This document shows, piece by piece, positions 8,101 through 16,510 of a stretch of 28,762 nt of DNA. Position 1 is the first letter of the stretch, and each line of letters starts with the position of its first letter. Origin of the DNA: a virus; IMG/VR virus record IMGVR_UViG_3300032523_001177, positions 1-28,762 of that record; one strand, written 5' to 3'. Under the pieces are notes generated by a model. That model worked only from the letters and a program-made list of their open reading frames with translations. It did no database searches and was not told where the DNA came from. The translations under genes were made by a program, and so were the position numbers.

Positions 8101-8583
8101 TTAAACCTGCCGTGCCACTGGTGCCAATTTGGAAAGAAGCTGAATTTTTACCCGGGTGATGCTGGTGCCCCGCTCGACAACTCGGCCGATTCCGAGAAGG
8201 TCGGTTGCAACCGCAACAACTTTTTGGGATTCCAGGGCATTGCCGGAAGCCTTTGCCGGGCCCACAAAATCGCCAATTTCAAAGGTTGCGCTGGCACAAT
8301 CGAAGGTGAATATTCCGCCGGCGTCTACCCGGCAAACGTTGTCAGTCGAGTTGCCAAAAATCCGTGCGTCGGTGTTGTTTTTTTGCTGCCCCGAAACCCC
8401 TAGAAACAACAGGGAAAACGCTGTTTGGGTGGTGGCGATATTGGTATCCCAGGCCTGATCTTCAGCACGAATTAACGTGCCGGTTGCCATGCCTACAATA
8501 TCGCCAACCGCAACAGCCTTAGCCGTGGCGATAGTCGCAAGAATCGGGTTCGTGGGGCCATACTGGTATTGAGAAACTGCCAT
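8101..8583 (-). CDS. Head decoration-like protein
   Basis: A 160-residue protein directly upstream of the capsid gene, with strong ribosome sites before itself (AAGGAGG) and before the capsid gene. It is rich in Ala, Val, Thr and Gly, and reads as repeated short beta strands (AVAVGDIVGMATG, FEIGDFVGPAKASGN, VVAVATDLLGIGRVVERG). The GDxV turns seen twice are common in capsid-stabilising proteins of the DUF2190 or gpD-like style. The role is inferred from these features and position. Confidence 0.6.
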   Translation of the reverse strand: MAVSQYQYGPTNPILATIATAKAVAVGDIVGMATGTLIRAEDQAWDTNIATTQTAFSLLFLGVSGQQKNNTDARIFGNSTDNVCRVDAGGIFTFDCASATFEIGDFVGPAKASGNALESQKVVAVATDLLGIGRVVERGTSITRVKIQLLSKLAPVARQV

Positions 8584-8605
8584 ATCAAAACCTCCTTTTA
8601 AGGGT

Positions 8606-9802
8606 TCAAGAACGTAGAGATTTCACCAGAGAATCAACCGTCAATCGTCCGTCATGGTTTACTGCTGATAGCGGTTTTTCGCCCTTGAAAATCACCCTGC
8701 GCCGATCTTCAATAATGCCCTTCCACGCCTTGGCGTTAGTGTCGGCAAGGATTCCGAGGAAGGCCTCGGTGATCGAATAGCCGGGAAGGCTCGAAGCATT
8801 GCAAGCCTTGCGGGCTTGTGCCAGCGCATATTCTCGGCGGTCGCGGGCCCGATAGGCGTCCACCTCCTCAAGCAATTTGCGAAGGCTTGGGTGGCCTGCA
8901 ATTCGACGCAAAGATTCCTCCATAGCCATTTTTTTCTTGGCGTTGGGCTCGTCGTCGCTGGGGTAGCCCTCGCCCTCCATGTCCTTATCATCCATCATGT
9001 GCATGCCTTCTTTTTCGTTCATTTCATCGTCTGGCTCGCCAGTCGCTGCGGCCATCATCGCCAACAGTTTGTTTATTTTGGCCTGCATGTCTAAACTGTC
9101 GTCGTTTAGAACGTCGGCGATCTGGTCTTTGGGAGAATTTTCGTAATCGCCTTCCGCCTCCATGTCGTCCTTTTCTTGGTCGAAAAGGCCCGGGCCCTTG
9201 ATTGCTCCAGGCATGTCGGCCTTTTCAATTTCCAACCTTACCGATGGTTTTAGCACAATCTTATCTCCGTTGTCGTTGTCGTACATACCGCCCCCTTCAA
9301 GTCGTTTGCTCACCCTGCTGAAACTCTCCAGCAAGCCCGCCGTGGTTGCGGGTTCCGCCACTAGATCAACTGAATCAACCTCTACGATTTCCTCGACCTC
9401 TTCCACGCCTTCCCTCATTTTGGTGCGGGCTTGGGCGTTGTGCGAAAGCCCCACCGCTCCAGGATCTTCCGCCGCAAACCATGCAAAACCTTCCGCAAGC
9501 GGGTGTTTCGGGTTGTAGAATAGGTCGGCGTAAATGCCGTCCTTGCCCATGCGTGGGTTACGGAGTCGGCCAAACCGGGATTCGTATTTTACGGGGCCTT
9601 CGCCCTTGGGATGGTCGATATTAACCATTACCCCGTTGTATTTTTCAAGGGCTTTCCGCATGACGCTATCGGGGTAATTCCTGCCATTGCGGGAAGTCTT
9701 CCCAAGCACTTTTACCCCCCTCACAACTGGCCTTTCCCGGGTGGGGGTGCTGCCGGCTGGTAGGGAATGGCGCTCTTCTGTCAATGTGCGTATGGTTGCC
9801 AT
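8606..9802 (-). CDS. Prohead protease fused to a scaffold-like C-terminal region
   Basis: A 398-residue protein. Residues 25-160 look like a prohead serine protease of the T4 gp21/S78-S80 type. They carry SRNGRNYPDSVM (37-48), a His in NIDHP (His64), GLSHNA with a candidate nucleophile Ser120, and VDSVDLVAEPATT (142-153), a motif typical of these proteases. From about residue 165 the protein turns acidic, Met- and Lys-rich and probably coiled, which suits an internal scaffold that the protease later removes. ATG 9802 lies 5 bases after the sigma-like gene. The catalytic residue assignments are by family analogy. Confidence 0.78.
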   Translation of the reverse strand: MATIRTLTEERHSLPAGSTPTRERPVVRGVKVLGKTSRNGRNYPDSVMRKALEKYNGVMVNIDHPKGEGPVKYESRFGRLRNPRMGKDGIYADLFYNPKHPLAEGFAWFAAEDPGAVGLSHNAQARTKMREGVEEVEEIVEVDSVDLVAEPATTAGLLESFSRVSKRLEGGGMYDNDNGDKIVLKPSVRLEIEKADMPGAIKGPGLFDQEKDDMEAEGDYENSPKDQIADVLNDDSLDMQAKINKLLAMMAAATGEPDDEMNEKEGMHMMDDKDMEGEGYPSDDEPNAKKKMAMEESLRRIAGHPSLRKLLEEVDAYRARDRREYALAQARKACNASSLPGYSITEAFLGILADTNAKAWKGIIEDRRRVIFKGEKPLSAVNHDGRLTVDSLVKSLRS

Positions 9803-9807
9803 ATAGG

Positions 9808-10275
9808 CTAAATGATCGCAGATCTAATGAGTTGTTGAATTTCTTTTAGCATTTTTTGCGGGTCAACGAATATCAAGCCCATTCGGTCGCATGCTGTTTG
9901 TGGCGTCTCGTTTTCCAACCATAGATATTCAACGAATTGCCGGGCCTCGGGCGTGAGCGTTGCCAGCGTATCGCGGGCCTCGACGGTGCTGCCGTTGGGG
10001 GCCTCAAGGCCATCGGGAAGGCCGATGGCGACGCCTTGCAAAGCCGTTTTTTTGCCGTGGCACTCCTTGTAAACTGCCCCCCAAATCCATGCCCGGGAAT
10101 AGGCTCCCAGGGTCACCCCTCGGGTTGGGTCGTATGACTTCAGCCCTGCCAGCATGCCAAGCCAACCGGCCTGCACCAGGTCATCTAGTGTGCTTTTTTT
10201 TCGGTATTTCCCGCAGAACCATCGGGCGATACTTATCACCAGTGGCCGGTATTTCAAGATTTCGGCGTCGTCCAA
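9808..10275 (-). CDS. Sigma-70 family-like factor in the head gene cluster
   Basis: A 155-residue protein. Residues 5-75 read as sigma region 2: a first helix KYRPLVISIARWF, then DDLVQAGWLGMLAGLKSYDPTRGVTLGAYSRAWIWGAV (in parts), which has the DLVQxGxxGLxxAxxxYDP core motif used for core polymerase contact and -10 recognition. The last 50 residues (LTPEARQFVEYLWL onward) resemble a reduced region 4 helix-turn-helix. The start is taken as TTG 10275, and no strong ribosome site is visible. The gene follows a strong terminator, so it must have its own transcript start or read-through. It probably directs host RNA polymerase to late structural genes; this is an inference. Confidence 0.75.
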   Translation of the reverse strand: MDDAEILKYRPLVISIARWFCGKYRKKSTLDDLVQAGWLGMLAGLKSYDPTRGVTLGAYSRAWIWGAVYKECHGKKTALQGVAIGLPDGLEAPNGSTVEARDTLATLTPEARQFVEYLWLENETPQTACDRMGLIFVDPQKMLKEIQQLIRSAII

Positions 10276-10297
10276 GGGGGGGCCCTGTTTTATTTGT

Positions 10298-10319
10298 AAA
10301 GCCCCGCTGGGTGGGGTTT
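10298..10319 (-). other. Hairpin in the sigma gene leader
   Basis: A four-pair CCCC/GGGG stem with a 7-base loop, extended by AAA/TTT across one bulged base. It lies between the terminator and the TTG start of the sigma-like gene. It has only a short T tract, so it may be a weak second terminator or a leader structure. Confidence 0.35.
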
Positions 10320-10362
10320 CGTGTATTCTACGGTGTTTTAGCTGATGCTGTTGTTCAAACGC

Positions 10363-10394
10363 AAAAAGGCCCGCATGGTTTGCGCCATGCGGGC
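10363..10394 (-). terminator. Intrinsic terminator after the 1288-residue protein gene
   Basis: On the minus strand a perfect 10-bp stem, GCCCGCATGG/CCATGCGGGC (10394-10385 with 10378-10369), has a 6-base loop and is followed by CTTTTT. It lies about 20 bases after the stop at 10414. It separates the packaging/portal transcript from the head and tail transcript. Confidence 0.85.
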
Positions 10395-10413
10395 TTTGTG
10401 GGTGGTGCGTAGA

Positions 10414-13400
10414 TTATCGGTATACCCTAAACCGTTCCGGGTCATCCTCGGGGCCAAAGTTGTCTTCGTCTTGCTTCGACCTTATTTTTTGTGGGAAGGC
10501 TTTTTGGCTGAGCCCGAAACTGCTGGCGTCGTCGGCGGTCACCTTGCCGGTCGGCACCGCCCAAGTTTTTGTTGCCGGGTTGAATTTTCCCCCACGTTTT
10601 TTCAACAGGGCAATTGCCTGAGAAAACCCTCGCCCGCTTGCCGTTACGCTGAAGTGTTCCACTTTACTTTTCTCCGGTTCGGGTGCGGTCGTCGCGCCCA
10701 GAGAAGTGGTATCTGGATTTTTTGGCGGAAGGTCAATAGGTTTCTGTGGGGCTGGTGGCGCTGCTGGGGTGGGTGTGCTTGTTTTAAGGGAAAAAGACGG
10801 TGTTTCTTCCCCGCTAGAAACAAGTCTGCCAGTTTTTAGCAATCGGTCAATTGCTGCGTGAGCCGGGTTTTCCAGTGGGTTTTCTGGGTCGAATTTCTTG
10901 GTGCTAGCCGTGTAATTCCGTAATTCTGCGTGAGTTGCGCTGCCATTTTTTAGTACCCCTATTATTCGCTTTTCCGCCTCGAATTCTTCCGCCTGCTGGC
11001 GTTTTTTTTCTTGCGGGCTCATTGTTGGTGCGGGTGCTGGTGCTGGTGCCTGGGTCGGTGCGGGTGTAGGTGCGGGTGTAGGTGCGGGTGCTGCCGTTGG
11101 TTCGGGCTCGCCTTGGCCACCCCTCGAGGCCATCAAGTCCCTGGCCACGTTTGGCAAGGTCAGCCCTGCGTAGCTGCCGGCCTTTAGGGCCATTTTGTGC
11201 TGGTGCGCCAGTAGTTCGGGAATGTCTAGATCTTCTTGGCCCGGCCCGGTTTTTTCGCTTGATTTCCCCATGATTCGGGAAGCCTCGGAAACTTCCGGCA
11301 TTTCGTACCTAACCTTTTCCCTGCGCTTTTTTCCGTCTGCTGAGGGCAAAACCGCAAACAACTTGCGTTCGCCGTTTTGAGAGTGCTCGTATAGTTCGCC
11401 GTCGTTGATGTCGTGAGTTTCGGAGTAGGTGCCCTTTTTTTTGCGGTATGCCGCCTGCTTTGCTTCGGTGTCTTCGTCGCCGTCCTGGAACTCCCGGTTA
11501 AAGGTTTTGCCGTTGTGGGTGCCGCTAATTTTGGCCAAATAGGCGGGCGCCGCTGTTTTACCTTGTCGGTGGTAGCCAATTGCCTTGGTTACCTTTAGGC
11601 TTGTTGGCGCTTCCGGTGTTGGTGGCGCTGAAGCCGCTGGCACTTCTGGCGGGGCTGGTGGCGTCGCTGGCTCTTGCGCCGCTGCCGCCCTCAAATCGCC
11701 ATAACCTGCCCCGGGCTCCGGTGCGGTTGCTGGGGTTGGTGCTGGTGCGGGCTGATTGCCAAACAAGGGTTCGGCCAATGCTGGGCCCGCCTTGGCGGGC
11801 TTGCCGTAAGCTGACTTGTAGTTTTTTGCTTGGGTTTCGGGCCCGGTAATTATTGCCGCCGATGATTTTCGGTAGTCGGTATCTGTGGCCCCTGGAATCA
11901 TATCGCTGGGGTTGGCGTGGTATCCTGCCGCTAGTGCTCCATCGGTGTTGTGTGCAATGTATGGGCCCGTTTTCTCCTTTAGTTCCGCCCTTGTTCGCCT
12001 TGCTGCCTCGCCGTTTAGTGCGGTCAACCTTGAGTAGTTGGCCCCGGTCGGCCCTTCGCCTATTGCGGTGTCAAGCGCTTTTTTGTCCACCCCTCCCTGC
12101 GCCATTGCTGCATCCAAATGCTTTTTGTAAAGTTCGCCCAGGTTTACGCTGGAAATTTCGCCTGAGTCTTTGCCAAGTTTGTTTTTTAAGTCGTCAAATT
12201 CCGCGGCGCCGTCTGAGGTCTTTCCGGCGTGCGTGTTTACTCCTCCAATTGCCGTTTGGTGGAAATCTTGGCGCTCGGATGTCCAGCCTTTTTGGGGCTC
12301 TTTAATTTGCGCCGCTGCCGCCCTCAAGTCGCCATAACCTGCCCCTGGGGCCTCGGCTGGCTGCGCTTGTGCCGATGCCCCCGAAGCTCCCGGGGAAAAC
12401 AAGCTCCCAAACATTTCGCCAGAACCGTCTTTTTTCGGGTCGTTCCTGTCCAGCCAGTCGAGACTTTTGGCTGCATCGTCTGCGATAGTTGAGGCCGCCG
12501 TTACCTTGGGGGCCTCTGCTTGGATTCGGTCCCCAAAAATATCGGTCATCATGTCAGGCTGTTTTTTTGCCGTGGTGGTGGCATTGCCGAACATATCGAC
12601 GGGCGGGGATGCTGCTGCCGCTGCTGGTGCTGGCTCCGGCTCCGGTGCCCCAAAATCAAACGATGTATCGGCGCCAGTGATCTCGCCGCCGTCGCCTAGG
12701 TCGCCCTCGGGCTCGTAGTCGCTGGGCTCGTAATCGTCGGGGTGCCCGTAGTCGCTGGGCTCGGGCTCGTCGGCGTCCGATCGGCCTGGTTCAAATCCGA
12801 GAATCTGCGCAAGGCCGTCATCATCGCCTTGGTTCTCGCCAGCTTCCTCGCCGCGTGAAATAACGGCAGCAGTTCGGTCGGAATCGGCTCTAGGGGCATT
12901 GTTGGCATCCTCTCGGTTGTTTATGAAATCGTCATATTCAGAATCGTATCGGCCCGTGTGTTCGTGTAGGGCGCTGTTGGCTCGCCGTTGCAATCCGTGA
13001 AGCAAAACGTCCTCGGCCTTTTTGCCGTCGGGGACAACCAAATGGCCTGCGTTTTGCAATGCTTTCGCCATATCGTCAAGCTTTAGGCCTCGCTTGTTAA
13101 GCGCTGATTTTAAGCCGTATTCCTTGATGTCGGTGGCATAACCGTAGTCGCCTCCGGAAATTCCACCCTCTTTTTTCACCAGGCTGATCAAGCTCTGCGG
13201 GCGTGATGCGTTGATTTTCCCGATGCGCTCTGCTTGCTTTTTTTTGCGGGCCTCGGCCTGCACTGGATTTGCTGCGTCTTTTTCAGCCTTGGCCTGCCGC
13301 TTATCGTCGGCCTTCTGTCTGTCGGCCTCTTTTTTGCCCCGCTTTTTTAGCGTGTCGTTGTAGCGTTTTTCTTTTTCCGCCTTCACCCGGGCAATCTTTG

Positions 13401-14280
13401 CCCGCACCGTCTCACCCTTTTCGGGCTTGGGCTCGGGCGTGGGTGCTGGTGCGGGCTCCGGCTTGGCAACCGGCTTGGCAACCTTTGGCACCTTGACGGG
13501 CTTGGCTGGTGCTGCTGGTGGCGGCGCCGGTGCTGGTGCGGGTTCTGGTGCGGGTTGTGCTGCTGCTTTTCGCAAGTCGTCGTAACTGTCGCTGTAGTCG
13601 GCCCCGGGGGTGTAATCGGTCACTATTGGGGGCGGTTCGCCCATGTCCGGGAATTCTTTGGGCTTCAAGGCTGTCGCAAGGTTGTTTTTTTCAGCGTCGG
13701 CCCGGTCAATTATGTTTTGGATTTTTGCTTGCATTTCCGGCGGGGCCTTGGCCAGCAAGGTCCGTCCAGCGTCGCCAATGTCGGCCAAATCCTTCCGGGA
13801 TTTTTCCATTCGGGCCAAATTTCTGGCGTGTTTTTTGTCCTGCTTGTCGTCGTAGTCTTCGGGGGGTTTTTGGGTTTTTGCGGTCTTTGTTTTTGCGGGT
13901 TTTGCTGCCGGTGGTGCCGGTGGTGCTGGTACTGGATCAACCTTTGCCGCTGCTCGTAAATCGGCGTATCCTGCCCCGGGTGGGGGTGATTTCGGTGCGT
14001 CTGGCTCGGCTATTTCGCCGTCTGGCCCGAACGCAAGGTTTTGATATTTTTTGGGTTCCTGTTTTTCACCAGGCTTTTCGCCCAACGTTTTTTGTCGACC
14101 TCCAAGCTCGTCGGGCTTTTTGCCCTTCATGTGGGCGGGGCCCTTGAGAATTGTCCCGTCGTCGCTGATCAGTACCGAAACCCCTCCGTGTTTTTTTCCG
14201 TTGGCCCCTTTGGTGCCGGGCTTTTTAGCCTGAGCCCCGATGGTGATCCATTTGGCCTCTCGAACGCTGTAAAACCTCAT
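10414..14280 (-). CDS. Large modular polyvalent-type protein, probably virion-associated and ejected
   Basis: A 1288-residue, highly charged protein made of small modules joined by Pro/Ala-rich linkers. Visible parts are: an N-terminal KWITIGA motif with Gly/Lys-rich HGGVSVLISDDGTILKGP (residues 10-50), like the start of many phage polyvalent proteins; a basic coiled-coil-prone region (about 290-350); a module at about 360-440 with SLISLVKKEGGI and LKLDDMAKALQNAGHL, also typical of polyvalent proteins; a winged-helix-like segment near 1105-1160; and a C-terminal GGKFNPATKTWAVP motif (about 1225-1240). No enzyme active site is evident. It overlaps the portal stop by one base. An ejected, protective or host-takeover role is inferred. 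Confidence 0.65.
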   Translation of the reverse strand: MRFYSVREAKWITIGAQAKKPGTKGANGKKHGGVSVLISDDGTILKGPAHMKGKKPDELGGRQKTLGEKPGEKQEPKKYQNLAFGPDGEIAEPDAPKSPPPGAGYADLRAAAKVDPVPAPPAPPAAKPAKTKTAKTQKPPEDYDDKQDKKHARNLARMEKSRKDLADIGDAGRTLLAKAPPEMQAKIQNIIDRADAEKNNLATALKPKEFPDMGEPPPIVTDYTPGADYSDSYDDLRKAAAQPAPEPAPAPAPPPAAPAKPVKVPKVAKPVAKPEPAPAPTPEPKPEKGETVRAKIARVKAEKEKRYNDTLKKRGKKEADRQKADDKRQAKAEKDAANPVQAEARKKKQAERIGKINASRPQSLISLVKKEGGISGGDYGYATDIKEYGLKSALNKRGLKLDDMAKALQNAGHLVVPDGKKAEDVLLHGLQRRANSALHEHTGRYDSEYDDFINNREDANNAPRADSDRTAAVISRGEEAGENQGDDDGLAQILGFEPGRSDADEPEPSDYGHPDDYEPSDYEPEGDLGDGGEITGADTSFDFGAPEPEPAPAAAAASPPVDMFGNATTTAKKQPDMMTDIFGDRIQAEAPKVTAASTIADDAAKSLDWLDRNDPKKDGSGEMFGSLFSPGASGASAQAQPAEAPGAGYGDLRAAAAQIKEPQKGWTSERQDFHQTAIGGVNTHAGKTSDGAAEFDDLKNKLGKDSGEISSVNLGELYKKHLDAAMAQGGVDKKALDTAIGEGPTGANYSRLTALNGEAARRTRAELKEKTGPYIAHNTDGALAAGYHANPSDMIPGATDTDYRKSSAAIITGPETQAKNYKSAYGKPAKAGPALAEPLFGNQPAPAPTPATAPEPGAGYGDLRAAAAQEPATPPAPPEVPAASAPPTPEAPTSLKVTKAIGYHRQGKTAAPAYLAKISGTHNGKTFNREFQDGDEDTEAKQAAYRKKKGTYSETHDINDGELYEHSQNGERKLFAVLPSADGKKRREKVRYEMPEVSEASRIMGKSSEKTGPGQEDLDIPELLAHQHKMALKAGSYAGLTLPNVARDLMASRGGQGEPEPTAAPAPTPAPTPAPTQAPAPAPAPTMSPQEKKRQQAEEFEAEKRIIGVLKNGSATHAELRNYTASTKKFDPENPLENPAHAAIDRLLKTGRLVSSGEETPSFSLKTSTPTPAAPPAPQKPIDLPPKNPDTTSLGATTAPEPEKSKVEHFSVTASGRGFSQAIALLKKRGGKFNPATKTWAVPTGKVTADDASSFGLSQKAFPQKIRSKQDEDNFGPEDDPERFRVYR
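11674..11712 (-). repeat. 39-bp direct repeat, copy 2, encoding the GAGYGDLRAAAAQ motif
   Basis: Differs at one position from the copy at 12307-12345. It encodes the same peptide motif in the same frame inside the 1288-residue protein, 211 codons after the other copy. Two more diverged versions are near residues 101 and 227. Confidence 0.8.
12307..12345 (-). repeat. 39-bp direct repeat, copy 1, encoding the GAGYGDLRAAAAQ motif
   Basis: Near-identical to 11674-11712. The high nucleotide identity of a motif otherwise surrounded by unrelated sequence points to recent duplication or recombination between linkers. Confidence 0.8.
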
Positions 14281-16469
14281 TATCTTGGCTCCTTAGGTTT
14301 ATCGGCTGCGTCCATTTGCGTTACTATTTTCTTGGCCCAGGAATACCCAGCGTCGCCACCCCAACCTTGCCATGCCTGCCAGCCTTTGCCCTGTTGGTCC
14401 CAGGTGCTGCCTTTTTTGTCCACCTCGTGGCGGTCGAAAAAGGCCTTCATGCGTCGGGCGGTGTCGGGCGAAACCTTCCGGCCATTGATTAGATCCCGGG
14501 CCCGGGCAACCCCTACGGGTGTCATGCCCTTCTCGCTGTCAGGTTTTTCCGCCCGTACTTTCAGGCTGCGTTCAGCCGCTTCCCGGGCCCCTTTGGGTGG
14601 CGTGAAATCGATGTGGTCGTATTTTCCACCTTCCCGAATTGATTCGTTTTTGGTCGGCGGGGCGTCTGGTTTTGATGCGTCGGCCTGTGCAACCGCTTGG
14701 GCCTGCTCCGGGCCCACCTCCACGAAAATACGGTTGACAACTTCGGCGGGCACCGTGGGGAATGCCGCTTGGGCAATGGCCTTCGCGGTGCCTACGCTTA
14801 ATTCCCGGGCCGCAACTTTGGTTGCCAAGTCAACCAGAGATTGAACTTGGGCCCCGTTTAGCGCCGTGTCTTGCACAACCTGCGCCGTTGTCTGGGCTTG
14901 GTCGGGTGCCGCACCGGGGGAAGCTCCAGGTGCAAGGGGGGTAGCTCCGCCCTGCTGGTCGGGCTGGCCAGCCGGCGCCGATGCCGCTGCTGCATCCTTC
15001 GCCTTTTTGATATTTCTTTGTTCCTCTTCGTAATCTTTGCCGCTGTCGGCGGTCACCGTCTGCGGGCTCCATAGACCTAGGTCGATATACGTTTTGGCGG
15101 TGTTGGCCTCGGAAGTTTTATCCCGAGAAATCAGGCTTGGGCCTGTCGCCTTTATCGTGATCTCCGTCAGGGCTTCCCGGGGGAGCATGCCGATGTTTAC
15201 GGCGTGGCTAATTTGCTGCCATGCGAGAGCCCTGTCTGGCCTCGTGCGTCGCTCGCCGATCGCTTGAGAGAGCATTTTTTGCATGCGCTCAAACGTTTTT
15301 ACTGCTGGAGCTTCTGCCACTAATGCACTAGCATAATTATTGTTTGAAGCGTCGGTACTCATCATGGTTTCGGTGATGCCAAACCTTGCCGCAATGGCTC
15401 GAAGATTGCAATTCAGCACCTCGACCATGTCTCCAGAACCAACGTTCAGGCTCGGAAATTCATAATCTACGTTGCCGGTGCTGGTCAGAATACTGCCATA
15501 ACCCATATGGTTGATTGACGTTGAACGGCTTTGGGTTGCGTCTGTTAGCGTGTAATCCGTTGCCGTGCGGGTTAATTCGCTAATTGCTTCCGGTGGTGAA
15601 TCGTTTACTTTACGGATAACTGCAATCTTTGAACGGGCTTTGGCAAGCGCAATCATGCTTTGCAAAACATCCTCGGAAGCTCTCAAATTGCTTTCAACTG
15701 CGTAAATCGTCGGCAAACCCCGCTTGGAGTTGCTCTCGACGTTCAACCGCAGGTGAAGGATTTGGTGGGCGGGTACAAGCGTGGGGGTAGTGCTCTCCCA
15801 AGGCTTTTGAACCACCCAATAGTGTGTACGGTGGTGAATATCTTCGTCCGAACAAACCACGCCAAATGACGAATTGGGGGTTGAATCGTCTGCGGGTGGC
15901 CTCACCAATTCGGGCTCAATAAACCTCACCCGTAGCAAACCATCATCGCCTACGAACGAACGCAAAAAGGCCTCGCCCTCGGTATGCAATCGGTAGATTA
16001 TTTCGCTTTCGACGTCACCCATTTTATTGTGTTCAATAAAAAGATCAAGCAACTCTTGAACTCTTGCAATTATTTCGGGGTGGGTGTCGGCTTTTCGTGC
16101 AATAACCTGGTACGTGAACCCGGTGCCAACCACGTAGTTCCGGTGGGCGTTGATTGCCGCTATTGCAAATTCGTTGTTCCGGGCAATTTGGCGCGAACGG
16201 TCACGCAGGACCTTCAGCTGCCACCAGTTAATGTAAGTGGGTAATAGCTCGCCGGCCATCCGGTTGTCTAGTCGGGCCAGTTGCTGCGAGGAGCTTCCAT
16301 CCATGAATCCGTAGGGGCCCGCCTCGGCGAATAAGTCTCGGGTATCCATGTATGGAAAATAAGGAAGGCCAGCATTCAAATCCATTGATTCGTGGATTTT
16401 CCGGGGGCCTCTGGCGGGTGTTTTCCCGTTGGTGCCGTTGGTGTTACTGGTGCCGTTTTGCGTCGTCAT
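14280..16469 (-). CDS. Portal protein with an extra C-terminal module
   Basis: 729 residues from ATG 16469, which sits behind AGGGGG; an upstream in-frame TTG at 16541 would overlap the terminase gene and seems less likely. The first 460 residues match lambda-type portal proteins: an N-terminal region leading to DRSRQIARNNEFAIAAINAHRNYVVGTGF (in parts), VESEIIYRLHTEGEAFLR, AHQILHLRL, a long stem helix, and FGITETMMSTDASNNNYASAL (in parts). A Pro/Ala/Gln-rich linker follows. The last 115 residues carry VGVARARDLINGRKVSPDT, RRMKAFFDRHEVDKKG and WGGDAGYSWAKK, a module I know from other phage structural proteins. Portals form the dodecameric DNA gate at one head vertex. Confidence 0.88.
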   Translation of the reverse strand: MTTQNGTSNTNGTNGKTPARGPRKIHESMDLNAGLPYFPYMDTRDLFAEAGPYGFMDGSSSQQLARLDNRMAGELLPTYINWWQLKVLRDRSRQIARNNEFAIAAINAHRNYVVGTGFTYQVIARKADTHPEIIARVQELLDLFIEHNKMGDVESEIIYRLHTEGEAFLRSFVGDDGLLRVRFIEPELVRPPADDSTPNSSFGVVCSDEDIHHRTHYWVVQKPWESTTPTLVPAHQILHLRLNVESNSKRGLPTIYAVESNLRASEDVLQSMIALAKARSKIAVIRKVNDSPPEAISELTRTATDYTLTDATQSRSTSINHMGYGSILTSTGNVDYEFPSLNVGSGDMVEVLNCNLRAIAARFGITETMMSTDASNNNYASALVAEAPAVKTFERMQKMLSQAIGERRTRPDRALAWQQISHAVNIGMLPREALTEITIKATGPSLISRDKTSEANTAKTYIDLGLWSPQTVTADSGKDYEEEQRNIKKAKDAAAASAPAGQPDQQGGATPLAPGASPGAAPDQAQTTAQVVQDTALNGAQVQSLVDLATKVAARELSVGTAKAIAQAAFPTVPAEVVNRIFVEVGPEQAQAVAQADASKPDAPPTKNESIREGGKYDHIDFTPPKGAREAAERSLKVRAEKPDSEKGMTPVGVARARDLINGRKVSPDTARRMKAFFDRHEVDKKGSTWDQQGKGWQAWQGWGGDAGYSWAKKIVTQMDAADKPKEPR

Positions 16470-16510
16470 GATAGGATAGCCCCCTAGGTGGTAAATGATG
16501 CCCTCGGGGC

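Noticed and set aside
10325-10358. Promoter TTGAAC ... TAGAAT upstream of the sigma-like gene
   Set aside because: The spacer is 22 bases, too long for a sigma-70 promoter. A phage-specific promoter may exist but cannot be shown from this sequence alone.
11028-11096. Simple GGTGCGGGT-type repeat on the plus strand as a regulatory element
   Set aside because: It is explained by the Ala-Pro-Thr-Pro linker codons of the modular protein.
13509-14147. Plus-strand frames rich in Cys, Val and Arg opposite the modular protein
   Set aside because: They mirror the Pro/Ala/Lys-rich codons of the real gene on the minus strand and overlap one another in several frames.
14041-14844. Plus-strand open frame (267 codons) across the portal and modular-protein junction
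   Set aside because: It lies opposite two coding genes and has shadow-like composition (Ser, Phe, Arg, Cys-rich), with no recognisable domain.
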